Of a stretch of 64,000 nt of DNA, positions 7,906-18,831 are shown piece after piece. Both the position numbers and the translations under genes were made by a program. The DNA lies in assembly GCA_964034945.1 (NCBI GenBank), contig OZ035960.1, forward strand, positions 26,275,487-26,339,486, given 5' to 3'. The notes below the pieces were generated by a model. That model saw only the letters and a list, made by a program, of their open reading frames with translations. It did not search any database and was not told the DNA's origin. How positions within the stretch are numbered: position 1 is the first letter of the stretch; every line of letters starts with the position of its first letter. Origin of the DNA: Chrysopilus asiliformis. Its lineage: Eukaryota; Arthropoda; Insecta; Diptera; Rhagionidae.

Positions 7906-10284
7906 ATGAGTGTTGAAGAGGAAGTTTTGAAAATCCAGAAAAAGCTTAGTAAAATGGCTTCTGGAACGGTGAGTTAAAAAAGGCGATGACCTGGGAGACA
8001 TTTTCTGTGTTTTGGCTTTCTGGGCTTCTCGGGAAAATCAAAGAACGCGGATTTAACTTCCGAAAACACTTATATTAAAAATGGACGGAAATATGATATA
8101 ACAGAAATCATTTAACTGGATTTTCCGCGTAAAAACTTCGGTTGGGTGGCGGAATATTTGTTTTCGTAATAACAACATAACCTAAAATCAGTTTCCAAAA
8201 CATTACAGAAGGCCCATTAAGTAGGGCTTCCCAAACCGGCTTTTGTGCTCTGAAATAAAGAAAAAACCATCCTGAATCAAACAAGTTTTGAAGAAATGCC
8301 TGCGAAGTGCAAATAATTTAATGTAAACAAACCATGTTTTTAAAATACTTTAAATTTTAAAGAGCAATTTGACATTAATATTTTCCATTTGAAAAAGTCT
8401 TCAAATACTTCTTTTAAAAATTGTAATTAATCGACTTCAGAATTGGATTTTTTTTAAACTAGCCTCTGACCCGATGTTCAAATAGAAAAACAAAATAAAA
8501 AACAAACAAGTACACAACAATTTCAATAATTTTTTTCCCATAAATACTGTTCAAAAACCATATTAGGTTTAGTATACCGTCAGGGTTTTTGGGATGACAA
8601 AAGATGTTGATTTCCGCATGTCCGTCTGTCTATCCGTCCGTCTATCAGTCTGTCTGTCCATGAACCCCATACTTTCGAAAATATTGAGCTAGAGACTTGA
8701 AATTTTGTGTACTTGCGTTTCTCGTGAATGGCAAGACTAAGTTCGGACCATTCACGTTATTCTTCCTTTATCGGAACCTTCCTTTATCCTTACCAGGAAT
8801 GGCAAACGAAAAAAAATCGTAATTTTATACATTTCGTTGTGTAACGATATTCCAGATTTGTTTCGTTGTGTTATTTTTGATGATTTCATCTTCCCAGGTT
8901 GCATAGTTTCGGGAAAATAAGCTTCCAACGATTTGAAAATGTATGTATGTATGTATATAGGAAGATATGTAGCGTATGTATGTATATAGGAAGATATATA
9001 GAAACTGTATCAAAAGCGTTCCCTTTGAGATGTCGCTACTGAGTTTCGTTAAGTTTGTTCAATAATTACACGAGCAACACCTAGCAAAGGAGACAAAACT
9101 AGAGAGGTGTTGTCCTTGATGCCCCTTATTGTATTTAAGTTATTTGCAAAAATCAATTCCTTGAATTTTTATACCATCTCCACACTCTTGGCGAATCACA
9201 GTTACAAAAACGCTCACCTTGGCAACTGTGACTATGCTTTGCCTAGAATCACACCTAGAGCTAGAGTATAGATCCGAGATTAACCCTTCGTTGGACCTCT
9301 TGGTACAATTGTACCAATTTCAACTTTGAACATTCCGTATGCAGTGTACATAGTGTACACTTTTGTAAATGTATATCGTTGTATGACAGAGAGGTTCAAC
9401 GAAGTGTTAAAGAATAAAGAAAAGTTTAATCGCATTAAAAATAATTGAATGTTTTATAGGGCCAAGAGCAAGCACTCGACTTATTGAAGACACTGCAAAC
9501 GTTGAACATCAATTTGGATATTTTAACAAAGACCCGAATCGGTATGACTGTCAATGAATTGCGAAAAAGCAGCAAAGACGAGGAGGTCATAAGTCTAGCG
9601 AAGACCTTAATTAAAAATTGGAAACGTTTCCTTGCCAATACGCCGCCAGTTTCAAATTCAAGTGGAAAAGATAGCAAATCGTCGAGTAAATCTAGCAAAA
9701 AGGAGGAAAAGAAAAAGGAAGAAAAGAAATCAGATGAGAAGCCAAAATCAAATCAGGCAAGTTTCCCAGCCACTAGCAATTCAATGACTGATGCTGTCCG
9801 TATAAAATGCCGAGAAATGCTAGCCAACGCACTGAAAACTGATGGCGAACCGCCAGAAGGCTGCCCACCCGCCGAGGAATTGGCCGAAGAACTAGAAGAA
9901 GCTATCTATGCTGAATTCAAGAATACCGACATGAAATATAAGAATCGTGTTCGATCACGAGTCGCAAATTTAAAAGATGTGAAGAATCCAACATTGCGGA
10001 GCAATTTCCTGTGCGGTGCAATTACCGCACAAAAACTAGCGAAAATGACACCCGAAGAGATGGCCAGCGATGAAATGAAAAAACTACGAGAGAAATTTGT
10101 CAAGGAGGCGATCAACGATGCTCAATTGGCAACAATACAAGGAACGAAAACCGATCTCTTGAAATGTGGCAAATGCAAGAAACGAAATTGTACCTACAAT
10201 CAAATACAGACGCGAAGCGCCGATGAACCGATGACCACTTTCGTATTGTGCAATGCATGTGGACATCGCTGGAAATTTTGCTAA
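7906..10284 (+). CDS. TfIIS: Transcription elongation factor S-II (TFIIS)
   Basis: Rescues arrested RNA polymerase II by stimulating transcript cleavage in the nucleus. Exon 1 (7906-7968) encodes [20 protein letters not shown] plus T; donor ACG|GTGAGT, phase 0. Exon 2 starts at 9460 after ttttatag with GQEQALDLL and runs to TAA at 10284, for 295 residues (Drosophila 313). Domains: N-terminal LW/TND four-helix domain (about 1-85, [20 protein letters not shown]), a Ser/Lys/Glu-rich linker (about 85-125), the central polymerase-binding domain (about 130-240), and a C-terminal zinc ribbon with CGKC and CNAC pairs and the catalytic acidic hairpin RSADEP. All key residues are present, so it looks functional. 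The 1.49-kb intron carries a DINE-like fragment and a TTAA MITE. The gene starts head-to-head with ATPAF2. Confidence 0.96.
8571..8790 (+). mobile_element. DINE-like fragment (family D) in TfIIS intron
   Basis: The stretch tataccgtcagggtttttgg...gatttccgcatgtccgtctg...attgagctagagacttgaaa matches the 5' third of the family D elements at 48050-48510 and 42010-42715. The (GTCY)n tract is short and degenerate, and the 3' half is missing. Confidence 0.6.
8938..9000. repeat. Short tandem duplication with GTAT repeats
   Basis: The unit gtatgtatgtatataggaag occurs twice in succession (near 8945 and 8976), each followed by atatgtag or atatatag. This is a small local duplication of a tetranucleotide microsatellite. 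Confidence 0.6.
9284..9406. mobile_element. piggyBac-type MITE with TTAA target duplication
   Basis: Inverted ends CCCTTCGTTGGACCTC (left) and, read from the right, CACTTCGTTGAACCTC match at 14 of 16 positions. They bound 123 bp flanked on both sides by TTAA (9280-9283 and 9407-9410), the obligatory piggyBac target. There is no coding capacity. Two small internal palindromes (ttggtacaattgtaccaa and gtgtacatagtgtacac) are also present. It lies 50 bp before the TfIIS exon 2 acceptor. Confidence 0.75.
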
Positions 10285-10356
10285 ATTAATTCGTTGGCTT
10301 CAAAGAGAAGTAGAAGATAAACAATTCTGTTTACATACAGAAAACCAATTAAAATA

Positions 10357-10853
10357 CAGTGGAACCTCCATATAACGAAATCGCTGGCGAAACGAAAAAC
10401 ATTTTGTTATATAGAAGTTTTTGGAAAACTTCGTTTTATAGAGAATAATCGAATATAAACAAATAAAACATAAACAAATAGTTTTTATTTCAAAACACGA
10501 TGAAAAATCAAACTTTCGATAATTTTTTTTTTAAATCAAGACCAATTTGATACGAATTGTTTTAAAAAAAGTAGTTATGACTTTTATTATTTTGTCCAAA
10601 TAGACAATTGATTCTTCAGACATTTTGAAAATTCAATTCAGTTACTTTGAATCATATAAAAGTTCGTTATATGGAGAGCAAGAGTTTAACAAATAAAGGC
10701 ATAATGTAGAAAAATTATTTTGTTAGATAGCTTCGTTATATAGAATTTCGTTAGATGGATGCGATTTTGTTCGTGTTTCTCTTTTTAAATCGAAAATTTC
10801 ATTATGTAGAGAATTTCGTTATATAGAGGTCTAATTATATGGAGGTTCCACTC
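10357..10853. mobile_element. pogo/Tigger-like MITE (CAGTGGAACCTCC ends)
   Basis: The left end CAGTGGAACCTCCATATAA and the inverted right end (TTATATGGAGGTTCCACT) bound 497 bp flanked by TA (10355-10356 and 10854-10855). The last base of the right end is mutated (CACTC instead of CACTG). The interior is AT-rich and full of ttcgttatatagag variants, so it is internally repetitive. The CAGTG...TA signature is typical of pogo-group Tc1/mariner elements. No transposase is encoded. Confidence 0.75.
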
Positions 10854-11358
10854 TATTAAGTAATTAAAGTGAAGGATAAAAAAATATAATTTGATTATTT
10901 TAATTGTATTAGATGATTATGAGAATTTTAAGAAAAATACATTACACTAATAATAATGAATATGTCGTGAGCAGCAATTTTGAATTGTATTCATTCGTTT
11001 TGGTTTTCGATACGGACGAACTAAATTTGATCTTATTTTTTAAAAGATTTTTTTTTTTTGAAACCTGATTTTATTTATCAGTTCCACCGATCAAACCAAA
11101 ATTTTCTTTGATTAAACAAAAAAAAACATTTTCTATCGTGTACATTTTAATTTTAATGTAGCTTTTTTTCTGATATTTACTAAAAAATAAAATTTTGTAT
11201 TTAAACAAAAAAAACGTAAAATATACTTTAATTTAAAAATAGCCAATGTGTTGTTTTAATTTATACATCTTTATTCAATTTCAGGGATTTATAGACGTTG
11301 AAACGCATGGTAATTAATTAGAATGAGTTTGGAAAATTTGTCCCATAGGAAAAGGAAT
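10854..11358. other. Gene-free stretch
   Basis: AT-rich DNA downstream of TfIIS with long A and T runs. No gene or element end recognised. Confidence 0.45.
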
Positions 11359-11763
11359 GTACATTGAAATCTCGATACTGTATACCTCACATTTTGTTAA
11401 CGCCACACTCGCAAGCAAACCTACCGAAGTATCGCTCTCCGAGTTTAATGAAACTTTGTACATTTGTAGAACTATGATAAATATTCGACACATATTTTTC
11501 ATTGGGGCAGTAATTTGGTTTAAAAAGGTCTCCCCTTAGGGGAGTGTCATGCAAAAAAGCATTTTTTGACCGTTACTTGAAAACTAACGGTTCGATTTCG
11601 ATGAAACATAAATGTATAAATTAATAAAAGATTTAAAAAAATGTATTCTATATTGTTTATAATTGAAAGCATAACAATATTTTCTGCCCCCAGTAGTGTA
11701 TACCCCTCAATAATATACTTTCGTGGTTTAATATTGGTATACGGTATCGAGGTTTTAATGTAA
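11359..11763. mobile_element. Unclassified terminal-inverted-repeat element
   Basis: The left end gtacattgaaatctcgatac continues tgtatacc; the right end read in reverse is ttacattaaaacctcgatac then cgtatacc. About 23 of 28 positions match. The interior has no transposase and includes the E-like phrase gaaaactaacggttcgattt. No clear target duplication was found, so the superfamily is undetermined. Confidence 0.5.
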
Positions 11764-12353
11764 TTTGCATGGCTCCATAGGGCCTTTCAGTTTTGAGCCC
11801 GCACTTCAAGGCGCCCAGGACAAAATCTGTATTTCGCGTCTCTTTCCTTTCTGAAACAAATCGATAAAGTACACTTTTTATGGCTGTATCAGAGATAAAA
11901 GGAGTTTCTCTATTTTTGTTTATGATTATTAATTAAAAATAAATAAAGGTATCCTCTTCGGTATAAAATAAAAACGGCACCGCAGGGAAAACTTCTTTAT
12001 AAATAAAAATAACCGAATTTTTTAAATTGTGCAATATTAACTCTTAATATTTTGAGGTCATTGGGACTGACATGTAAAATTCAAACATTATTAACTAATT
12101 CTTTCTGACCACCTCATCGACGCGCTGTCGTGTATTTATTAACAGTGACATTCCGAATGGAAGCCGTTTCAAATGCTGAGTTAAGCGGACCTTGAAAAAG
12201 TAAGTTTTGGCAGCAAAGTTAATTCGTAGAACTTGTGGATCGTTGTACGACATTTTTCAAGGGATTTATTAAGGGTGAACTAAAAAAAGTTTTACAATCT
12301 TTTTTAATCTTTTCGCACCCCCTTTTCTCGATTTTTTTGTAGGTAGTCGAGTA
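11764..12353. other. Gene-free stretch
   Basis: No gene, RNA gene or element boundary that I can support between the inverted-repeat element and the hAT element. Confidence 0.4.
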
Positions 12354-12361
12354 CCACAGCC

Positions 12362-12831
12362 TAGGGATGTCAAAAAAAGAACCGGTTACCCGGTGTTTTT
12401 GCTTCGGTTAACCGGTTTTTTTCGGTGTTTTTTTTTTGCACGGTTATACCCGGTGTTTTTTTACAGCCAAAAACCGTTAAAAAAAACTCATCATTTTTTT
12501 TGTACGGAAAAATAATTTTAAACAAATTTTCGTGCAACTGATTTGTTAGAAACACTTCTTTTTAGGCACTCTGAACCAAAAACAATATTATATTGTGTCA
12601 TTTATGACCTCTTAATGGATTATATGGCACTTCACGTCTTTTGTTTGTATTATAGTGTATTTGTTGCGTCTAAGACCGAACCTACCCAATTTGAACAAAA
12701 CGGTTTTTCGGTGTTTTAATAACCGGTTTTTTGGATCTAGTTAAACTGGGCCGGTTTAAATCGAAGTCTTAAAAACCGGTTGGTTAAACGGTTAGAAAAC
12801 CGGTTTTTTTTTCAAAATTTTGACATCCCTA
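12362..12831. mobile_element. hAT-type MITE rich in AACCGGTT motifs
   Basis: Inverted ends TAGGGATGTCAAAA and TTTTGACATCCCTA bound 470 bp, flanked by 8-bp direct repeats CCACAGCC (12354-12361) and CCACAGGC (12832-12839, one mismatch). The interior repeats aaccggtt/ccggtgtttt many times on both strands. The TAGGGATG terminus is shared with the hAT element at 19330-20082. No transposase is present. Confidence 0.78.
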
Positions 12832-12907
12832 CCACAGGCCCCCCTCCCCAAAAATGGCACGGATGTTTTAAACTTATTTTTTTTTTTTTTTTTTGAAAAT
12901 ATTGCTT

Positions 12908-12913
12908 TTTATT
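12908..12913 (-). terminator. Poly(A) signal of the TMEM145-family gene
   Basis: AATAAA on the minus strand, about 70 bp past the stop codon at 12981, followed downstream by a long A tract on that strand. Confidence 0.55.
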
Positions 12914-12980
12914 GCACTTATGATTATTTTTAAACCTAAGTACATACATATTAAGAAACAGAGAATTCAAATTGCTAAAC

Positions 12981-15900
12981 CTATGTAGATTTTCGTGCTG
13001 CAAATAAGTGTTTAGGAACATTTAATGATGGACTTTGCAATGGTGGCCTTATAGGCTCTAATATAATTTTATTCGGTGGACTTTGAACACCGTTGATAAG
13101 GAAGGGATTATTTTTCAATGGCGCAGGTCTTTTACTAGACTTTGTAGCTTCATCAGTATCAGGATTTATTTCAGGTTTGGTATCGCGCCCAGAATCATCT
13201 TCAGGATTTTCTTCACTTGACTGGGGAGTATTAGTTTTTGGCGTTTTCGGCATCTCGAAAGATGGGTGACCGGAATCCGCTTGGTTATCATGATCCAAGG
13301 ATGCATTTCGGGCTTGTGGAGACGGTTTGCTTCCATCCGGGGGTGGTGGGGCGATAGGAGTTTCCAGCTCACTTGTATTATTGGTCAGTTGTGGTCCAGA
13401 TGGAATGGCACCTTGTGGAAATGATACATGGCTATGAGGCGTTGACGGTGAATTGTAATTATCTCTCTCCTGTAGATACTGACTGTAGACTCCATTTAGA
13501 AGATCTTCCGTCCTGCGGGATAGCGGGATTATAATATTTTGATCGGTCATTCGAGGTTCGTACACATGACGTGGATAGTCAGCTCCATCGTCTTCTGCCG
13601 ACATAACTCCCACGTGATTCGTGCGTACGTGATACGGGAAGCTGCGATTCGCTCGCGAAGGCCACGTTATCCACAGAAAGGATGTATGACCTCCAATCGC
13701 TAAAATCGCAAATACTCCGCACATCACACTCTCTCGGACCCAAGCGTCGAAGAATCCTATACCAATGAAAGTTAATATCGGCCCGCCAAGAATCCACATC
13801 GACCCTAATACCCCAAATGGATAATAGAAATTGGCCTTCTCAGGAAACTTTCGAACTGTGTTGATTGTCGATACAAGAAACGCTGCCCAAGCGCCACAAC
13901 GCAGTCCAGCTAGGCCCAAACCTGCCGGCGATTCGTACAAATTAAGAACTTCTCCGGGATCAAAGACCTCCGCACGATATATGAATAGCGCTATAAATGC
14001 TACGATGTAAAAATTAATGAAAATCGCCAATTTTATAGTAGAACATGTTGATAATCTGGCTCTCGTTATTGTGTATCCTTTTGCCATTAATAATAAGAGC
14101 GCAAGAAAAATTACTTCCGCTGATCCTTGTAGCATTGTTCCGAACATAACATACGGTCCTAAGCCATTAACTGCATATTTAGACCATGCGACACCTGAAT
14201 ATAGAACTCCCATATAATGTAGAAAAGCGCTTAATGCAAATAAACGGTACGTGCAATGAAAAAGGTGCCTAGTTTTGAGCTCAATGGAGCAAACGAATAT
14301 CGCCAGCAGGAGAAAAGTGTAGATCAGTGTCTCGGCGAATAAAATTGGTGGTATATCTGAAAATACACATAAAATAATATTTTAGTATTAATTATCTAAA
14401 TTTAAAAATATCTGGTGTGAACACCAAATCAGTTTTTTATACAAAATTTACGTTTCTACACAATTTACACTATAATCCGGCAAATAAAATATAACTTTAT
14501 ATAACTACCGGCATATATTCGGACCCCTTTTTTAAATTAAGAATTACACAAGAGAGGGTTAATTAATTAAATTCATTTTATTATCAAATTAATCAATAGG
14601 CATTTATGGTTAAGTGGTAACAAAATTAATATTTAGTCTTTTCACCTTTGACCTTAATACACTCTTCAATCCTTCGGGGCATGCTGTTCAAAAGAGACTT
14701 GCAGTAATCCAGTGGTAAATTGTCCCAAACTTCTCTGATTATTACCTCAAGATCATCTGGGTTTTTTGGTTTTTTCTTCTCAACTTCATTCTTCATAAGC
14801 CCCCAGACATTTTCAATCGGGTTGAGGTCAGGTGAGTTGGCTGGCCAATCGGTGACATTCCATTTCCTTCTTGCAAACCAAGCTTTGGTGGACTTGGAAG
14901 TGTGAGGAGATGCCCCATCTTGCTGGAACACAAATCCCCTGGGGTAAAGGTCATTCAAGCTCCCTTCACCTTCCTCGAGTATCTCCTGATACTTTATGGA
15001 GGCAATTGTCCCCCGGACAATGACGAGATTTGATTTTCCTCCACTGCTGATGGCTCCCCAGACCATGATGGTGGGTCCAAACTTTGGGCAATAAACTTGA
15101 GGACATTTTTTGGTCCATTGACCTTTTTTAAGTCGGAAGAGCTCAAATCGACTCTCATCAGTGAAAATCCATCGTGACCAGCGAGTGTTTAAGTGCCTTT
15201 TACACCATTTGACCCTGTTGACCTTGTGATGCTTCCTCAAGTCCGGGACTTTCTTTGGCAGGAGACAGTAGTAGCCAGCTTCGTTCAAATACTTTCGGAT
15301 TGTCCTAGGAGCAGCAGCAGGACTTCCTCTCTTCGCCATCTCCAGTGACAAGTCACAAGAGGAGTCGGTGTCCCAGTGACGGGCCAATGAAATCAACCTT
15401 TGACGGTCTCTCGTCTTAAAAATTCGATGGCGTCCGACATTTTTCATTTCTTTTGAGGTCATCCCTGATCGTAGATTCTTCAAAATTCTGCTGATTGTTG
15501 TCCTTGAGTGAGTAGTTAATTTCATTAATTCCTTTCGAGTTCGATGACCTTTGTCCCAGAGTTTTTGAAGTTCGTCTTGAGCCGGCGTCATTTCTAAATT
15601 TGATTTTTTTAAAACCTCTTAATTACATATTAATTATTAGTTAATTAATTAAGAAAATACCTTACCTGATAGAGAAATGGACACTTTAATTGATTTTAAT
15701 CTCGAAAATATTGTAACTTTTAATTTAAACTAGGAATTTACATAGAGCCTGCGCAGCAAAAAGGGGTCCGAATATATGCCGGTAGTTAGAAACATGAACT
15801 TTTGTTTTACAAATTCTGAAATATCTCGATAACGGTAAAATATGTCAATTACGGTAAAAGGCAAAAATGTGGAAAATTTTAGTATCTTTATTTTTTCCAC

Positions 15901-17846
15901 TATTTTTTTTTTAGAAAAGCCGTTAGTAATTCGCAAAAATATTTTTTTAACTTTTAATGAAAATATCACGGTAAAAGACAGCGGATCACAGTGAAAAACA
16001 AAATTGTAGCAATCATTATTTTCTTTAATTCCTCTCACACAATGAACCACTGCAAAACCGTTAGTTTTCGAGACAATCGCTAAAAACTGTTTTTTTTTGA
16101 AAAACCGGTATATCTCGATACCAGTTTGAAATATCGAGTTCTAGTGAACGACAAAAGTGTAGAAAATTTTACTGTCTTCAACTTTTGTCATACATAAGAC
16201 TACTGAAGAACAGGTAGTTACAGAGTAAATATAAAAAAACTAAACTGCGATGTTTAAAAAGCCGTAACACTTAAAAAGTGTTAGGTCTCCAGTTACTTAC
16301 ACATTTCATCCGCCGAGAAATGCTCATGCCAGAAATCTCCAGAGTCGCCATTGGTCATTCGAAATCTGTATTTAACATCGATTCCTTGTTTACCGCCACA
16401 ATTTGAAATTGCTATGTACCACCATCGTTCTCTAGATGTTAGAAATCCTCCCGCGCTATTGCAAGTGACAATAAGCGTTCCTCTTTCGCGTCCATAAAAG
16501 CTTCGCTTCTTTCGAATTTTCTGTTAAACGTCTATTATTTAATTCAATTTACAAATTTGTAGAAAATTTTATACTTTGTCAGTGATATTCGTGCCATTTT
16601 CAAAAAGATTTTCCACATATTCCATATACCGCGTGTTATTTTCCAATTCATTCTCTAATCCTACATCAGTACCGACTGGGACATAAAAATGTTCGGAACT
16701 GTTAAATACTACTGTATCATTAAAAACCGTCACATTCGAGTCGTAATCACTGGAATAATTCTCCATCGGTGAAAATGTCGATGTTTTGAGGAATTGATTG
16801 AAATTAAAATCTTCTTCCAGTTCCTTTGGTTGCCGAGTTGTGGGTGAACTTGGCGGAGGTGGTGGTGGGGGCCTAAAACAATAATTTACAGATTTGTTTT
16901 ATTTATATCAATCCAGGAAGTTATTTAAATATGGTGACCACAAATTGTATTAATATTTTAAAGGGCTTTTTCAAACAAATGTTTAATCGTCCATAAAGTT
17001 CTCGTTTATTTCTGCAGGTTTCGCCTGATTTTCACTTGGCGTCTTCAAAAAATTGTACCTACTTGATTTATTAACGTGTATATTGTTTACTTATGGGATA
17101 TTATTGTGTTCATATGAAAATTGCTCCTGAAACAGAAACAGGAGAAAAACAGGCGAAACGTCGAAAAATAAACGAGATTTTTTTGGACAATTAATTATTA
17201 GTTTTAACTTGACGAATAAGCCATTTAAAAGAATTATGTAGGAAATGTTTTAAACATAAATTAAACTAACTAATAATTAAAATATTCGGTTTTTTCAAAT
17301 GAGTAATCAGATCGAATTGGCATGATTTCAACAAACCTTAAAACGCCAGGTTCAACGTCCTCTTTTGATGTCCTTAGAATACATCCAGATAAAATATTGT
17401 GTGGACTTCTAGCAGACAGCGTCACAAGTTGATTATCCAAAACACTAAGAACTGATAGTTTCTGCAGACATGTCTGGGAAATTATTCAAAAGAAAATTAA
17501 ATAAATGCAAAAAGGGTTGATTTGATTGAAATACACCTTTCCGGTTTTGTAAACGGAAGGCCATTGCGATTTGTCATCATAATACAAAAGTAGCTGCGGT
17601 TCTCCGTATCGCCGTTCGAATTCGATGTGGTATTCATATCGTCCTTTGCCCGATAAGAAACAAAATCTTGCAACAAATGCCCAGTCCTATTTTAAAGAAT
17701 AATAATTGCTTCTTTTTTTTTACTAAAGACAACCGAATTCAACTTACATCCATTGTTTTTAGATGGCCCTCAAGATATTTTGCACAAGTAAACTTCAAAA
17801 TTGACAAAATTGCCATGAACTCGAAGACTTTACGATAGAACTCCAT
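12981..17846 (-). CDS. TMEM145: TMEM145/GPR180-family seven-transmembrane protein
   Basis: Six coding exons join cleanly: 17846-17748, 17686-17537, 17473-17337, 16872-16575, 16520-16301 and 14356-12981, total 759 residues. Order: signal peptide (1-22), lumenal GOLD-like region with DWAFVARFCFLSG, a Trp/Tyr-rich block LLLYYDDKSQWPSVYK, then RERWWYIAISNCGG and FWHEHFSADEMY. Seven hydrophobic segments follow (about 303-540, starting IPPILFAETLIYTFLLLAIF and including FWITWPSR-like LWITWPSR at the end). A Pro/Ser/Asp-rich cytoplasmic tail of about 215 residues ends HLFAARKST. The family contains GPR180 and TMEM145, which act in the secretory pathway or at the membrane; the precise role in insects is not established. 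Odd: exon 4 is almost entirely a seven-proline run plus an acidic Asn-rich insert, which vertebrate relatives lack as far as I recall. Intron 5 carries a Tc1 transposon and intron 3 a MITE. A TMEM145 versus GPR180 assignment is less certain than the family. Confidence 0.9.
14504..15786 (-). mobile_element. Complete Tc1-like transposon
   Basis: 1283 bp, flanked by TA (14502-14503 and 15787-15788). The terminal inverted repeats are identical for 29 bp, starting ACTACCGGCATATATTCGGA at both ends. It encodes one uninterrupted transposase (separate entry). Identical ends and an open frame suggest a fairly recent insertion. It sits in intron 5 of the TMEM145-family gene, in the same orientation as the host gene. 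Confidence 0.93.
14626..15591 (-). CDS. Tc1-family DD34E transposase, apparently intact
   Basis: 321 residues, no internal stop. N-terminal paired helix-turn-helix DNA-binding region (about 1-110: HRTRKELMKLTTHSRTTISR, then a GRH/KTRDRQRLISL linker), then the RNase-H-like catalytic core: first Asp in WIFTDESRF, second in VFQQDGASPHTS, and Glu in SPDLNPIENVWG. There are 34 residues between the second Asp and Glu, the Tc1 DD34E spacing. Length is slightly under the usual 330-345. It catalyses cut-and-paste at TA sites. All three catalytic residues are present, so it may be functional; activity cannot be judged from sequence. Confidence 0.93.
   Translation of the reverse strand: MTPAQDELQKLWDKGHRTRKELMKLTTHSRTTISRILKNLRSGMTSKEMKNVGRHRIFKTRDRQRLISLARHWDTDSSCDLSLEMAKRGSPAAAPRTIRKYLNEAGYYCLLPKKVPDLRKHHKVNRVKWCKRHLNTRWSRWIFTDESRFELFRLKKGQWTKKCPQVYCPKFGPTIMVWGAISSGGKSNLVIVRGTIASIKYQEILEEGEGSLNDLYPRGFVFQQDGASPHTSKSTKAWFARRKWNVTDWPANSPDLNPIENVWGLMKNEVEKKKPKNPDDLEVIIREVWDNLPLDYCKSLLNSMPRRIEECIKVKGEKTKY
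16987..17190. mobile_element. MITE with TTAA flanks in TMEM145-family intron 3
   Basis: Left arm tcgtccataaagttctcgtt...tttcgcctg and right arm (in reverse ttgtccaaaaaaatctcgtt...tttcgcctg) pair over about 41 bp with roughly 80 percent identity. TTAA flanks both ends (16983-16986 and 17191-17194). 204 bp, non-coding. The TTAA could reflect a piggyBac-type origin, although the ends do not start CCC. Confidence 0.55.
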
Positions 17847-18418
17847 CGTTTTGTTTATCTGCAATCATTCAGATTTTATTTTTTCCAAAAACTTATCTTT
17901 TTGAACTTTACATACATTTTAGGAGATTAGAACACTACTGGATTAAAACAAAAGAATATCATTATGTTGATATTTAAAATCGATTTCATGGTTTGCGAGT
18001 GGCAGTTGTTGCCACGACAGCAACTGTTTTCAAAACAAATAAAATTTCTTTACTTTGTGCGTTAACCTTGCCTCCTGCATTCGATAAGTTCACTTTGAGG
18101 TGAAACGTTTGTAATTGAGGTGAATGGCAAGGAGTTTTTGTCATGCCATTAGAATAACTAAAATTAAAGTAGTTGCTGGAAAAATTGCAGTACCTCAGAA
18201 ATTCGCATCGAATTTACGGATCGTATAAAGTCCTATAGTAGATCTGTGAATGTTGAGTTAAATAACGACTTTTAGTTTACGTGAATTCATTTTTTAAAAG
18301 CTGTTATTTATTTTTTGGCACTGTATATCAGAATAGCACTGTATAGAGAATACTTTTGGTTAACTGAGTTCACCAAAATATAACATATAAATAATTTTTA
18401 TAACAATTAACCAAATTT
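17847..18418. other. Upstream region of the TMEM145-family gene
   Basis: Presumed promoter and 5' UTR side of the minus-strand gene that starts at 17846. No convincing core promoter element or repeat boundary seen. Confidence 0.35.
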
Positions 18419-18482
18419 TTAGCCGAATTGCACCGGACGTTCATTCGTAACTTCCCCAAATGTTCCATCAGCTGCAGAACGT
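18419..18482 (-). CDS. Possible isolated 3'-terminal exon
   Basis: On the minus strand an acceptor with a pyrimidine-rich tract (tgctttatttgcag) precedes 64 bp that read, after one leftover base, RSAADGTFGEVTNERPVQFG and stop. The base composition is less AT-rich than its surroundings and the peptide looks protein-like. No partner exon was found upstream (toward higher coordinates) before the nested transposons, so the gene is either split by a long intron or the exon is spurious. Function unknown. Confidence 0.3.
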
Positions 18483-18831
18483 CTGCAAATAAAGCAATAG
18501 GGAGTAACAATATGTGAGAGGATCGAAACCAAAAATACACTATATTCGTTATCGGCCTTCGAGATACAGTTAGCGAAAACCCGCATCAAAATCGGTTGAA
18601 AGTTCTGGAGAGACCATGCAAGTTTCTTGCAATCTTAACAGTGCAGAAGAGTTAATAGATTTATAATTATAAATTATTAATTACATGATGGTATTAATCT
18701 TAGGTACCGTTTCCACCTGACACTTTATTCCGTGAATTTTATTCTTCGACAATAAATTCAAGTTTCACAATCGTTTACACTACGACAGAAAATTCCGAAA
18801 TTCATTCATAAAAGACGCTCGAACTCGATTT

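Larger units (their letters stand above)
14430..16275. repeat. Family E repeat, interrupted by the Tc1 element
   Basis: The flanks of the Tc1 insertion (14430-14503 and 15787-16270) align phrase by phrase with 49480-50100: cacaatttacactataa, tatctcgataacggt, ttagttttcgagacaatcgc, gtcttcaacttttgtcata. Part of it also recurs at 23600-23930. So Tc1 landed inside an older dispersed repeat within intron 5 of the TMEM145-family gene. Confidence 0.6.
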
